In this document: positions 1-8,631 of the stretch, one piece after another
How positions within the stretch are numbered: the first letter of the stretch is position 1
How the letters are laid out: every line of letters starts with the position of its first letter
Source: Trichomonas vaginalis G3
Taxonomy: Eukaryota > Parabasalia > Trichomonadida > Trichomonadidae
Direction of reading: 5' to 3'
Length of the DNA: 64,000 nucleotides
NCBI RefSeq assembly: GCF_026262505.1
Contig: NC_067207.1
Location: 26,442,082-26,506,081 of the forward strand
Notes under the pieces: generated by a model
Told to the model about the DNA's origin: nothing
The model's input: the letters and a program-made list of their open reading frames with translations, nothing else
The model's database searches: none
Made by a program: the position numbers and the translations under genes

Positions 1-500
1 CTTACTTTGCAGACAATGAACCGAGAAGGGATGAATATTTAAGAAAACTCAAATGGACAGTACCAAATGAAATGTTAGTATTGAAAAACATGTTCCTTGA
101 CAAAATAAAACCAACTACAGAAATAAACGACGCAAGACTGAAAGATTGGGTAAAAGCTTTCCCATTCACAAAAGATATAGTTGGTAACATGGAAAGAAAA
201 CCAGAATGGCTACAAAAACATATATTTGGAAACGAGCTTATTCCATATGGACAGGCACTGTTTGAAGAGCTTGAACCGGAAACTCAGGAAAGAGTCATGC
301 AAACAATACGCGAAGACTCAAATACAAACTATGACAAACTCTTTCTAGGATATAGGTTACCTGAGATGGGCGACCAGAGCCAAAAGCGCAAAAAGGACAT
401 GGGAAATTTGCAACATACTAGAATGAACATAATGCAAAGATGCAACAACTTCAACAGAGGGCAATGAAGGAAAGAGAGAGAGTTAAAAACTCAGTCAGGA
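1..500 (+). mobile_element. Maverick/Polinton fragment (third copy)
   Basis: This stretch closely matches, in reverse orientation, element 1 at about 42,130-42,710, which is the 3' part of the large virion-like gene. The match stops abruptly near 500, and the DNA beyond it belongs to an ankyrin gene. The fragment continues off the left edge of the window, so its full extent is unknown. It is a fossil piece with no terminus visible. The close similarity to element 1 suggests a fairly recent copy. Confidence 0.85.
72..467 (+). pseudogene. Piece of Maverick large virion-like protein gene
   Basis: The reading frame corresponds to the C-terminal region of the large element-encoded protein seen on the minus strand of element 1. 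Shared words include FGNELIPYGQALFEELEPE and RLPEMGDQS. It is rich in Lys, Glu and Gln, as expected for a helical structural protein. No enzymatic motif is visible. It is a fossil fragment and is not expected to be functional. Confidence 0.75.
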
Positions 501-524
501 ATGAATAGTAATAATATGAATACT

Positions 525-2711
525 CTAACCATTTGAAACTAAAAAATCAACAACATAAAAATGATTATTTTCAGAGGCATAATGTAATGCAGTCTTGCCT
601 TCATTATCCTTGATATTGAAATCTGGATGATACTTTGCAATAACTTCAAGATGCTTAAGTTTTCCAGATGTTGCAAAATAATGTGAAACTGTTTTTCCTT
701 CATCATCATTCTTTGCATTGACATCAGCTCCATGTGAAACTAATTCTGAGAGAACATCTGTTCCTGATAACTTTATTGAGCAATGAAGTGGAGTCCATCC
801 ATTACCTCGTTTAACATTAACATCTGTGCCATGTGAAATAAGAAGCTTTGTGATTTCTTCATTATGATTATCAATAGAAAGATGAAGAGGCGAATAATTT
901 GGATTTTTCGCATTTAAATCTGCACCATTATTTATAAGAATCTCAGCAACTTCCTTACTATTGTGTTTTGCTGTGTAATAAAGAGCATCTTTTTCAAATT
1001 GATCTTTTTCATTAACATTTGCTCCATGAGAAACAAGAATTTCTGCTGTCTCTTTGCTGTTGTGTTCTGCTGCAAAATGAAGTGGAGTTTTGCCGGATTT
1101 GTCCTTAGCATTGAGATCAGCTCCGTGTGTAGCAAGGAATTTGGCTGCTTCTTTATAGTTTCTTTGTGCCGCAAGCATAAGAGGAGTCTGTTTGTTCGCA
1201 TCAACAATATTAACATTTGCACCATGTGTAAAGAAAAATTCGGCAATTTCCAAATTATTATTTTCAATTGCACGTTGAAAATGATGATCATGAACTTCGG
1301 CTCCATTTTCAACAAGGAATTTGACTATCTCAAAATTGTTATTCTTAGTTGCAACAATAAGAGGATTTGGTTTATTGATTTGTGCACCATGAGAAAAAAG
1401 TAATTTTGCAATATCAATTAGATTGCATCTCACAGATGTCAAAAATGGAGTTGATCCATAACTATTTGTTTCTAAAATATCTGAACCTTTGGAAATAAGG
1501 TATTTTACAACATCAATATAATTTGATTCGACAGCTAAATGTAATGGAGTGTTTCCATTATTTGTTTTAGTTTGTATTTCAGACTTATTCGTAACAAGTA
1601 ATTCAATAACAGGTAAATTATTATTTTGTGCTGCAAAGTGTATTGGTTGAAAACCATTACAGTTTTTACAATTAACATCTGCCCCATTTTGAATAAGAAT
1701 TTCTGAAAAATTAATGTTTGTGTTTTCTGCGGCGAAATGAAGAGCAGTCATTTTATTAGCATCTGATGAATTAACATCTGCGCCTTTCGAAATCAAGTAT
1801 TCAACAAAAGAAAGAATATGAAAACATGGTGAATAAACAATGCATTTGTTAATATCATTAGTTTGTTCTAAATATGACAAAATAGCTCGAAAATTATTAA
1901 ATTTACAACAAGGATTAAACATCAAAGGAATTTTGTATTCATTAATTAATGATGAATACAAAATATTATCAAAATCATGTGAAATAATGGAATATTCCAT
2001 GCATTCGTAATAAGGTTTTTGTACTTTCAAACATTCATTGATTATTTCTTTATTTCCACTTAAATAAGACAAAGCAAGACATCGCTTTGTGATTGGAGCG
2101 TATCTGTATTTTTCTCTAAGAAACATAAATGAACGAATCGAACCATGATAACAACATAATTCTAACAATGTATATCCTTCTTTATTTGGTGGATAGAAGC
2201 AGTTATCTTTCAAAGTTGGAATTTTAAAATATTCTTTACTTTCTGTGTAACTCTTTAGGGATTCAACGTTATCGTCCATGATATATCGAAATATTGTATT
2301 TTCTTCATGTACATCCGGTGAATAATTTTTAGATTCGTAATCTTTGAATAATTTTGCATTGTTTTTGTCTAATACGATGCCGAATGTTTTGTTAACAATA
2401 TAATCAAATATATTTGAAACACCGTTAATTGATTCTGGATGATATTCGTCGTATATCTTTTTGAATAGAGTCAAATATGACTTTATATAACGATTTCTGT
2501 AAATAATAATGATAGAAATTTGTTTTATGATTTGTTCTACTGAAATGTAGTTGGTATTGATTAAATAATTTCTGATATTTTCGAAAGTATTGGAGATTTC
2601 TTCGTCATTTTGTTTCGGAAGCTTGTACAATGAATCAAAACAGTTATTATAATCTTTGCAAATTGTAGTTAATTCGTTGTGTTGCACTTTTGATGCATCT
2701 TGATCGGACAT
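525..2711 (-). CDS. Ankyrin-repeat protein, MSDQD family, 3'-truncated
   Basis: About 728 residues. The start was taken at MSDQDASKV because trichomonad ankyrin proteins of this family begin with MSDQD; an in-frame ATG 12 codons upstream would add a very hydrophobic FFILFFF stretch and sits right after a TCATAT initiator-like motif. The first 290 residues form the DUF3447-like helical N-domain (ENTIFRYIMDDN, LLELCCYHGS). About 13 ankyrin repeats follow with the consensus TPLHFAAE...A..L..HGADVN. The frame stops after FLVSNG, in the middle of a repeat, a few bases from the junction with the Maverick fragment, so the 3' end looks lost. Ankyrin repeats bind proteins; the specific partner is unknown. 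The protein may still be made. Confidence 0.85.
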   Translation of the reverse strand: MSDQDASKVQHNELTTICKDYNNCFDSLYKLPKQNDEEISNTFENIRNYLINTNYISVEQIIKQISIIIIYRNRYIKSYLTLFKKIYDEYHPESINGVSNIFDYIVNKTFGIVLDKNNAKLFKDYESKNYSPDVHEENTIFRYIMDDNVESLKSYTESKEYFKIPTLKDNCFYPPNKEGYTLLELCCYHGSIRSFMFLREKYRYAPITKRCLALSYLSGNKEIINECLKVQKPYYECMEYSIISHDFDNILYSSLINEYKIPLMFNPCCKFNNFRAILSYLEQTNDINKCIVYSPCFHILSFVEYLISKGADVNSSDANKMTALHFAAENTNINFSEILIQNGADVNCKNCNGFQPIHFAAQNNNLPVIELLVTNKSEIQTKTNNGNTPLHLAVESNYIDVVKYLISKGSDILETNSYGSTPFLTSVRCNLIDIAKLLFSHGAQINKPNPLIVATKNNNFEIVKFLVENGAEVHDHHFQRAIENNNLEIAEFFFTHGANVNIVDANKQTPLMLAAQRNYKEAAKFLATHGADLNAKDKSGKTPLHFAAEHNSKETAEILVSHGANVNEKDQFEKDALYYTAKHNSKEVAEILINNGADLNAKNPNYSPLHLSIDNHNEEITKLLISHGTDVNVKRGNGWTPLHCSIKLSGTDVLSELVSHGADVNAKNDDEGKTVSHYFATSGKLKHLEVIAKYHPDFNIKDNEGKTALHYASENNHFYVVDFLVSNG

Positions 2712-2974
2712 AAAAAAAAATAAAATAAAAAACACAAAATCTTTCATATGAAAAATATAGCAATTTTAAATAACATTAATGATTTATTCAATAATTGTTT
2801 ATTTGTAATAAACAGAAATTCATCAAAAGTGACAGCTCTCAATTTTTTGACATTTGTAAATTCTAAATTGAATGAGAAAAATGAAATAATACTAAGCATA
2901 ATACAATATTCTAGATTTAATTATAATTAGGAAAAAGTTAGTTTTGAGAGTACTTTTCATAGGCATATAGAATG
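2712..2974. other. AT-rich spacer with one arm of an outer inverted match
   Basis: No convincing gene. Bases 2,811-2,838 are nearly the reverse complement of 5,627-5,655, just outside the TIR element that follows. This suggests the inverted structure once reached further out, or that an older insertion is nested here. Confidence 0.4.
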
Positions 2975-3400
2975 AAATCTTCTGAAAAATAATATCACAT
3001 AAACTCATATTATTTTCTAATATATAACTATTTTATATAAAAATCAAATTCAATGATCTTAAAAGCGAAGGATAAACCTCAAAATTTACGAATATAATGA
3101 GTGGGAATATAATGCTTATCTATCATAAAACCATATGAAATATCAATTTTTGCTTTACGCCTAATTTTTGACGACAATTAGCAAAAAATGTTAAATGTTA
3201 ACACTCAGTCCATTTGAATATGAAAAATAAAATTGACTTTGATTAAATGCTTTTATTTATCATGCAATTCTTCTTGCGACCAAAGATTTGAATAAAATTT
3301 CAAAAAATAAGATAGCTTAAAAAATAATATACGGTAGTGTTTACTAATAGATGAATAGTATATAAATTCTATTAAAATGGATTTGATCAAAAAAAATATA
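2975..3400 (+). repeat. Left terminal inverted repeat of the 2.5-kb element
   Basis: Pairs with 5,080-5,501. The match runs nearly unbroken from AAATCTTCTGAAAAATAATA inward to GGATTTGATCAAAAAAAATA. The differences are mostly single substitutions, which suggests a young or conversion-homogenised element. Confidence 0.85.
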
Positions 3401-4184
3401 TAAAATTTGATCATAAATAAAATCGTTTTAAATTACTTCTTCATTTAAATTATAACTATAGATCCGTATTTTTCCCAAGTGAGCGGGGTATCTCTAATCC
3501 CAGCCCTATCGTCCTCCCAGTGTCAGTTTTTAATATAAAATCCAAAATTTTTTTAAAAATAAAAATTTCGAGAAATTTTTCTAGTTTTTTTTTCTTTGAT
3601 TTCAATAATTCAAAATAAATTTTGGAGTAAAAAGACACTATTTAATGAAATTCATATGAGTGAATGTGGATAAATACTCTCAAAACATACAATTTATATA
3701 TTTTTTCTTTATATTATCAACTAATTAGTGATAATTTTTTTTGAATCAGATTTTTTCATTAAAAATATAATATATAACGCAATAATGATGTACACATACG
3801 CATCTACACATCAAAATATAAAGTTTGTTTTGGTCTGGGCACCCCAACCCAAAATTCTAAAAAAATTGAATAAAATTGAATACTTGGGGCTGGGATACCC
3901 AGCCCGAAACCGAATTGAATTTTTTGAATTAAAGAATATATTTACGTATTTATAATATATATGTGATGTTTATAAAAAATACTAAATTTTTGTAAAAAAA
4001 TTCAATTTATTCAAAACGTATATTAAGTGATCACTTCATTAGTAGGATCAGCGATCCTACTAAATGGTGAGAATGCCACTAGCTAAAAAGGGAGTCCTTG
4101 GAGCTCTTGATCTCTTGTCAGTAGAGTCCATAATGAGGCATGGCATCTACTGATTAGAGATCAGAGCAATCCTACCTTACCTTC

Positions 4185-4476
4185 AGGAGCTACAAAGCTC
4201 CTAATCGTTACGAGAGGGAGCCTTGGAGCTCCTGAAGCTCATCAGCAGAGGATATTTACCATTTGGGCCTCTTTTGATGAAAGATGCGAAGCCCATCTAC
4301 GAACCAGGAGCTCCAAAGCTCCTAATCCTTACGAAAGGGAGCTTTGGAGCTCCTGAGTCTTCATCAACAGAGTCCCAGTTGATAAATATTCTATGCTGAT
4401 GAAAGATGCGAAGCACATCTTCGAACCAGGAGCTCCAAAGCTCCTATTCCTTACGAAAGGGAGCTCTGGAGCTTCT
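4185..4476. repeat. Three tandem hairpin units, about 121-bp period
   Basis: Palindromes at 4,185-4,233, 4,306-4,354 and 4,428-4,476 share the arms AGGAGCTCCAAAGCTCC and GGAGCTTTGGAGCTCCT around a loop with CCTTACGAAAG. The middle copy is a perfect 17-bp stem, while the outer two carry a few mismatches. Between them lies a second shared segment (GATGAAAGATGCGAAGC). The spacing of 121 and 122 bp points to tandem duplication of a hairpin-bearing unit. Confidence 0.8.
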
Positions 4477-4496
4477 GAAACTCCTCCTATTATAAA

Positions 4497-4559
4497 ATAG
4501 GACAGTTTTCTTCTGAGGCTTCTCATCAAATCTAAGACTTCAGAAGAAAGCTGTCCTAT
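4497..4559. repeat. Long hairpin, CTCATC loop type
   Basis: Arms ATAGGACAG and CTGTCCTAT continue inward through TTTCTTCTGA and TCAGAAGAAA. The loop holds TTCTCATCAAATC. With the hairpins at 4,601 and 4,724 it forms a family with related loops but different stems. Confidence 0.7.
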
Positions 4560-4600
4560 CCGTGTATACTTACATTCTGATGGACTACAAGTGTACAACT

Positions 4601-4663
4601 TTAAGGCAGAGATTATCCGAGGCCTCTCATCAAATGAGGGACCTCGGATAATCTCTGCCTTAA
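4601..4663. repeat. Long near-perfect hairpin, CTCATC loop type
   Basis: Arms TTAAGGCAGAGATTATCCGA and TCGGATAATCTCTGCCTTAA pair over 20 bp and continue with AGG/CCT. The inner part CCTCTCATCAAATGAGGG can pair further. The 63-nt length resembles a precursor small-RNA fold, but no transcript evidence exists here. Confidence 0.8.
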
Positions 4664-4723
4664 GTAGTCAAATAGCTTTTCTGACTATTCAGGGACAAGA
4701 GAACAAGAGTTGGAATACTCTAA

Positions 4724-4778
4724 GGCAAGGTTCTTCCGAAATCTCTCATCGAATGAGAGACTTCAGAAGGACCTTGCC
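4724..4778. repeat. Long hairpin, CTCATC loop type
   Basis: Arms GGCAAGGTTCTTCCGAA and TTCAGAAGGACCTTGCC enclose TCTCTCATCGAATGAGAGA. The loop is related to those of the two preceding hairpins. Confidence 0.75.
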
Positions 4779-4878
4779 AAATCCTTGAACACCGATATCC
4801 TTGGAACCGAGCTAGGACCAAGGAGAAGTAGTGTACTATAGCGCACGATGGCAATCTCGGAAATACTTATATTGCCAC

Positions 4879-4943
4879 ATGCACAATATCTATTCAGCCT
4901 GACTCCTATATACAAGAAGTCAGGCAGAATAGATATTGTGCAT
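4879..4943. repeat. Long hairpin near the right TIR
   Basis: Arms ATGCACAATATCTATTC and GAATAGATATTGTGCAT pair perfectly over 17 bp, then GCCTGACT pairs with AGTCAGGC after a single-base bulge on each side. The loop is about 12 nt. Confidence 0.8.
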
Positions 4944-5079
4944 ATGATTTGCAGAACTCTCATATATATAAATTTTTGTTATCCCAAAAAGGTGACACTT
5001 TGGGTGTATCGTCCATCCCAGGGATGCAAAATTCACATCACCTTGTATCTATAATTATAACAATTATTTTTGGTTTTAT

Positions 5080-5501
5080 ATTTTTTGGATCAAATCCATT
5101 TTAATAGAATTTATATACTATTCATCTATTAGTAAACACTACCGTATATTATTTTTTAAGCTATCTTATTTTTTGAAATTTTATTCAAATCTTTGGTCGC
5201 AAGAAGAATTGCATGATAAATAAAAACATTTAATCAAAGTCAATTTTATTTTTCATATTCAAATGGACTGAGTGTTAACATTTAACATTTTTTGCTAATT
5301 GTCGTCAAAAATTAGGCGTAAAGCAAAAATTGATATTTCATATGGTTTTATGATAGATAAGCATTATATTCCCACTCATTATATTCGTAAATTTTGAGGT
5401 TTATCCTTCGCTTTTAAGATCATTGAATTTGATTTTTATATAAAATAGTTATATATTAGAAAATAATATGAGTTTATGTGATATTATTTTTCAGAAGATT
5501 T
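5080..5501 (-). repeat. Right terminal inverted repeat of the 2.5-kb element
   Basis: Reverse complement of 2,975-3,400, including the shared internal word TTAGGCGTAAAGCAAAAATT, which appears inverted on the left. Confidence 0.85.
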
Positions 5502-6175
5502 TGTGTTCTTCTTCAAAATTTTATTTTTTATTAAAAAGAATCTTTACAAAATATACATTTACTTTAATTAATATTTAAAAACGTGCTCTATCAAAAGTTC
5601 CAAAAATTCAATATTTTAGCTTTTCTGAGGTGTCACTTTTGATGAATTTCTGTTTACAACAGTTTATTAATTAAAAACATCAAATTTGGGAGATCTTTTG
5701 AAATTTACAAATTAGTACTTACATCATTTTTAAAAGATGACGCTTGTACCTAAACAAAATATGACATGAAAATAGGAAAATCATTTCAAATAACATGTGT
5801 ACACCCAAGAATTCTTCGATTTACTTATATCAATATTCTATAAAATGTTGATATTTTTACGTTTTACATGGAGTGCAAAAAACGCGCAAAAACAATTATT
5901 TAAAATTGAATCTGTACATTTTTTGCACATGCAGGAAAACCCAGATTTTATAAGCTATAATATTATAATTTATGATACATGGCGTAGCATCCCAGAACGT
6001 CAGAGATAAATTTGGCTATGTCATGTTGTAGGATGTAAAAATCACTGGTTTGAAATATGTGTTAAAGGAATTTACTTTCTTTAATGTTGAATGAACAAGG
6101 TACTTCAATATGAAAATGAGTCATAAAAATGTCATGAAAAGAGTCAGTGAAAATAGTGATTCATTTCAATATAGT
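5502..6175. other. Intergenic spacer without a recognisable gene
   Basis: AT-rich sequence with stops in all frames apart from one short frame of biased composition. Bases 5,627-5,655 are the right arm of the outer inverted match described for 2,811-2,838. Nothing else stands out. Confidence 0.5.
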
Positions 6176-7457
6176 CTAACGACGTATACGCCTCTTATGG
6201 ATTAAATTACGTCCTTCTGTAGGCAAAATAATCTTTGTACGATTTGGAATTTCACATAAAAATGAAGAATATAAATTAGGAAGAATGATTTCTGTCATTG
6301 ACTTTGGGTTCGTAATATTATTTATATTTGTTGGAAATGTATTATCTTCAAAATGGCAATCACTTGCAGTTGGTGATCCTGAAACAATATAAAATAAATT
6401 AGAAGCATTGTTTCCTTTGAAGAAACATTGATTTACTGAAAGTGTAGCATTATTAGTCAGATCGAAAATTCCTTTACCAGGTTCTGAAACTTTGTTATCA
6501 ATAACATTACAAAAATAGAAATTTTGTGTTTTAGCACCAAGATAAAAACAACATTGTCTATTTGATGAAATATTATCGAAATTACTATAATTTGTTGTTG
6601 AAAGAGAAAATGGTTGATAACTAACAAATGCTGTATTTATTTTTAGTATTGAATCTGAGATATTTATTGATGAAAATAGAATAAGGTCGCCAAAAAAAAG
6701 TGCGGAAATTAAAAACCGCAGTTTGAGTACTTTCTGAGAGTCTGTTTGTCAGAAAGTATACATTTGTAAACTTTCTGACACTAAAATTTTTTGGTCCTTT
6801 CAAAGTTTTTGACAATGTCAAAAAGTATACATCGGGGCTCTCAATTTTCCTCTCAAACGGCGGTTTTTTAAAAACGCTCATTTTTTCATCGACCTTAGAT
6901 CCATATAAATGATATAAAACAGAATTGGTTCCTGTATTTTGGGTGAATGATGATTCAACAACAAAATTCTTGTGGTTATCATCATTTGTCACACTAATAA
7001 ATGAATGAGATCCTAGTCAATTTGAAGCTGATCCTGTTATCTTAGATTCATAACTACAGACTTTGTATTGAACGAATGATCCTGATGATTTCATAAGTAT
7101 GGATCCTCCATCCTTTTCATTAGAGGAACATTTAAAGAAAGATGAAGTTGAGACGAGAACTTTTGTATCAACAGTTGCATTAGTGATTCGAATAACACCT
7201 TCATTAATAAAATCTTTGAAAAAAGCGTTATCAACAAAGACGTGCTTGTTATCAGTGACTTTACAACTTGTATTATCAACTGTGGGAATAGATGCATTAT
7301 CATAGAATCTTTTCCAGATATCATTTGATGTTTCTGAGAAATGAAAAGATTTATCTCTGCTCTTATTCATTTCATTTTCGTGAGATCTAGATGATACTTC
7401 CAAATATTCAAAAAAGCTGCTAATCAAATAGAGAAAGTAAAAAGTAGTTGTTATCAT
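6176..7457 (-). pseudogene. Beta-helix (Pmp-like) surface protein, copy 1, broken
   Basis: The start at 7,457 gives a hydrophobic leader (MITTTFYFLYLISSFFEYL), then FHFSETSNDIWKRFYDN and repeated short strands with GGSI and S/T-rich turns, typical of right-handed parallel beta-helix (polymorphic-membrane-protein-like) surface proteins in trichomonads. Compared with the copy at 50,757-51,806 it has an in-frame TGA near 7,015 and a 216-bp MITE inserted at 6,682-6,897, so it is a host pseudogene. The 3' end resembles that of copy 2, ending in a basic RRIRR stop. A tandem relative lies just upstream, about 100 bp away. Confidence 0.7.
6682..6897. mobile_element. 216-bp MITE with TA target duplication
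   Basis: The insert interrupts beta-helix copy 1. Its ends read TAAGGTCG and CGACCTTA. Removing it and one TA restores a sequence differing by one base from the intact copy at 51,290, so TA is the target duplication, as in Tc1/mariner elements. The TIRs are imperfect over about 45 bp, sharing AGGTCG and AAAACCGC.GTTTGAG. The interior has further small palindromes around AAGTATAC and no coding capacity. It is probably mobilised by a mariner-type transposase elsewhere. Confidence 0.75.
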
Positions 7458-7557
7458 AAAATATAGAAATTCAAAATTCTAAAGTTTACTTGACAAAAAA
7501 TTTAATGAGAAAAATTTGAAAAAGATGTCATGAAAAAAGTGAATCATTTCAAAGAGT

Positions 7558-8397
7558 CTAACGCCGTCTGTACCAATGATGGATGATTTTACGTCCTTCT
7601 TTAGACGTAATAATCAATTTATGCTTTGGATGTTCGCATAAATATAAATTCGGAGGAATGATTTCTCTCATTGCCTTTGGACTCTGAATATTTCCATTCA
7701 TTACGAATGTATTATCTTCAAAATGGCATTCATTTACAGTAAGTGTTGGCGATCCTTCTTCAATATTAAATAAATTAGAGGCTTTGTTTCCTTTGAAGAA
7801 ACATTGACTTATTGAAAGTGTAACATATTAAGGACAGAAAATTCCAGAATTTTGTTGTAAAACATTGTTATTAATCACATTACAAAAATAGAAATTGTGT
7901 GTATAATCTTGATGATAAAAACAACATCTCCAATTATATGAAATATTATCGAAATTACTAAAATTTGTTTTTGAAAGAGAAGATGGATTCCATTTAACAA
8001 ATGCTGCATTATAAAATATATTTGAATCAGAGATATTTATTGATGATAATAGAAGAGATCCACAATGAAAATATATAACAGATTGATGTCCTGTATTTTG
8101 AGTGATTGATGATTCAATAACAAAGTTCTTGTAATTTTCATCACTTGTAACTTTAGTATATGAATGAGATCCTGCTGCATCTTGATTTGTGGTCTTAGAT
8201 CCATAACTACAGACTTTGTATTGAACAATTGATCCTGATTCATAAATATATATGGATCCCCCATAACTTGCAGAGGAACAATTAAAAAAAGAAGAATTTG
8301 AAACAAGAACTCTTGTATCAGAAGTTGTATTAGAGATTCGAATAACACCGTCTTCAGTAAAATCTTTGAAAAAAACGTAATCAACAAAGATGTTCAA
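7558..8397 (-). pseudogene. Beta-helix (Pmp-like) surface protein, copy 2, truncated and broken
   Basis: Homologous to copies 1 and 3 from MNIFVDYVFFKDF through SSFFNCSSASYGGSIYI to the C-terminal HHWYRRR. The N-terminal leader and WKRFYD region are absent. An in-frame stop near 7,829 divides it. The region 8,430-8,490 repeats its 3' end in short form, a remnant of another tandem unit. It is a host gene array in decay. Confidence 0.65.
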
Positions 8398-8525
8398 TGT
8401 TTTGAATGGTGGATGAAATTCGTCATCTTCTTCTAGCGCCGTCTGTGCAAATGATGAATGATTTTCCTTCCTTCTGTTGGTGTAGTTAACTTTTCATATC
8501 TATTAGATTCGGATCATTCAGCAAA

Positions 8526-8631
8526 TTGATTAGCAGCTTTTATGAGTATATAGATGAAGCAGCTAACTCGGGCTTTTTTTTACTTCATCTATTTGATTAG
8601 CAGCTTTTATGAGTATATAGATGAAGTAGCT
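8526..8631 (+). repeat. Two 40-bp direct repeats
   Basis: TTGATTAGCAGCTTTTATGA followed by GTATATAGATGAAGCAGCTA occurs at 8,526 and again at 8,592 (66-bp spacing) with one difference. The first half resembles the leader-coding part of beta-helix copy 1 in the opposite orientation, so this is probably rearranged debris of that gene family. Confidence 0.6.

Larger units (their letters stand above)
2975..5501. mobile_element. 2.5-kb TIR element with internal hairpin array, no transposase
   Basis: Bases 2,975-3,400 and 5,080-5,501 are reverse complements of each other with only scattered differences, giving terminal inverted repeats of about 425 bp. The 1.7 kb between them contains no credible coding frame, but a dense run of palindromes at 4,039-4,943. 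No target-site duplication is obvious at the outer ends. Long TIRs with a non-coding interior suggest a non-autonomous DNA transposon or foldback element. The family was not identified. Confidence 0.8.

Noticed and set aside
4329-4963. Open frames of 60-90 codons on both strands in the hairpin cluster
   Set aside because: They run through palindromes and mirror each other on opposite strands; composition is not coding-like.
7015-7017. TGA as a sense codon (alternative genetic code)
   Set aside because: Other genes in the window end normally at TGA, TAA or TAG, and the affected gene also carries a MITE, so it is simply a pseudogene.
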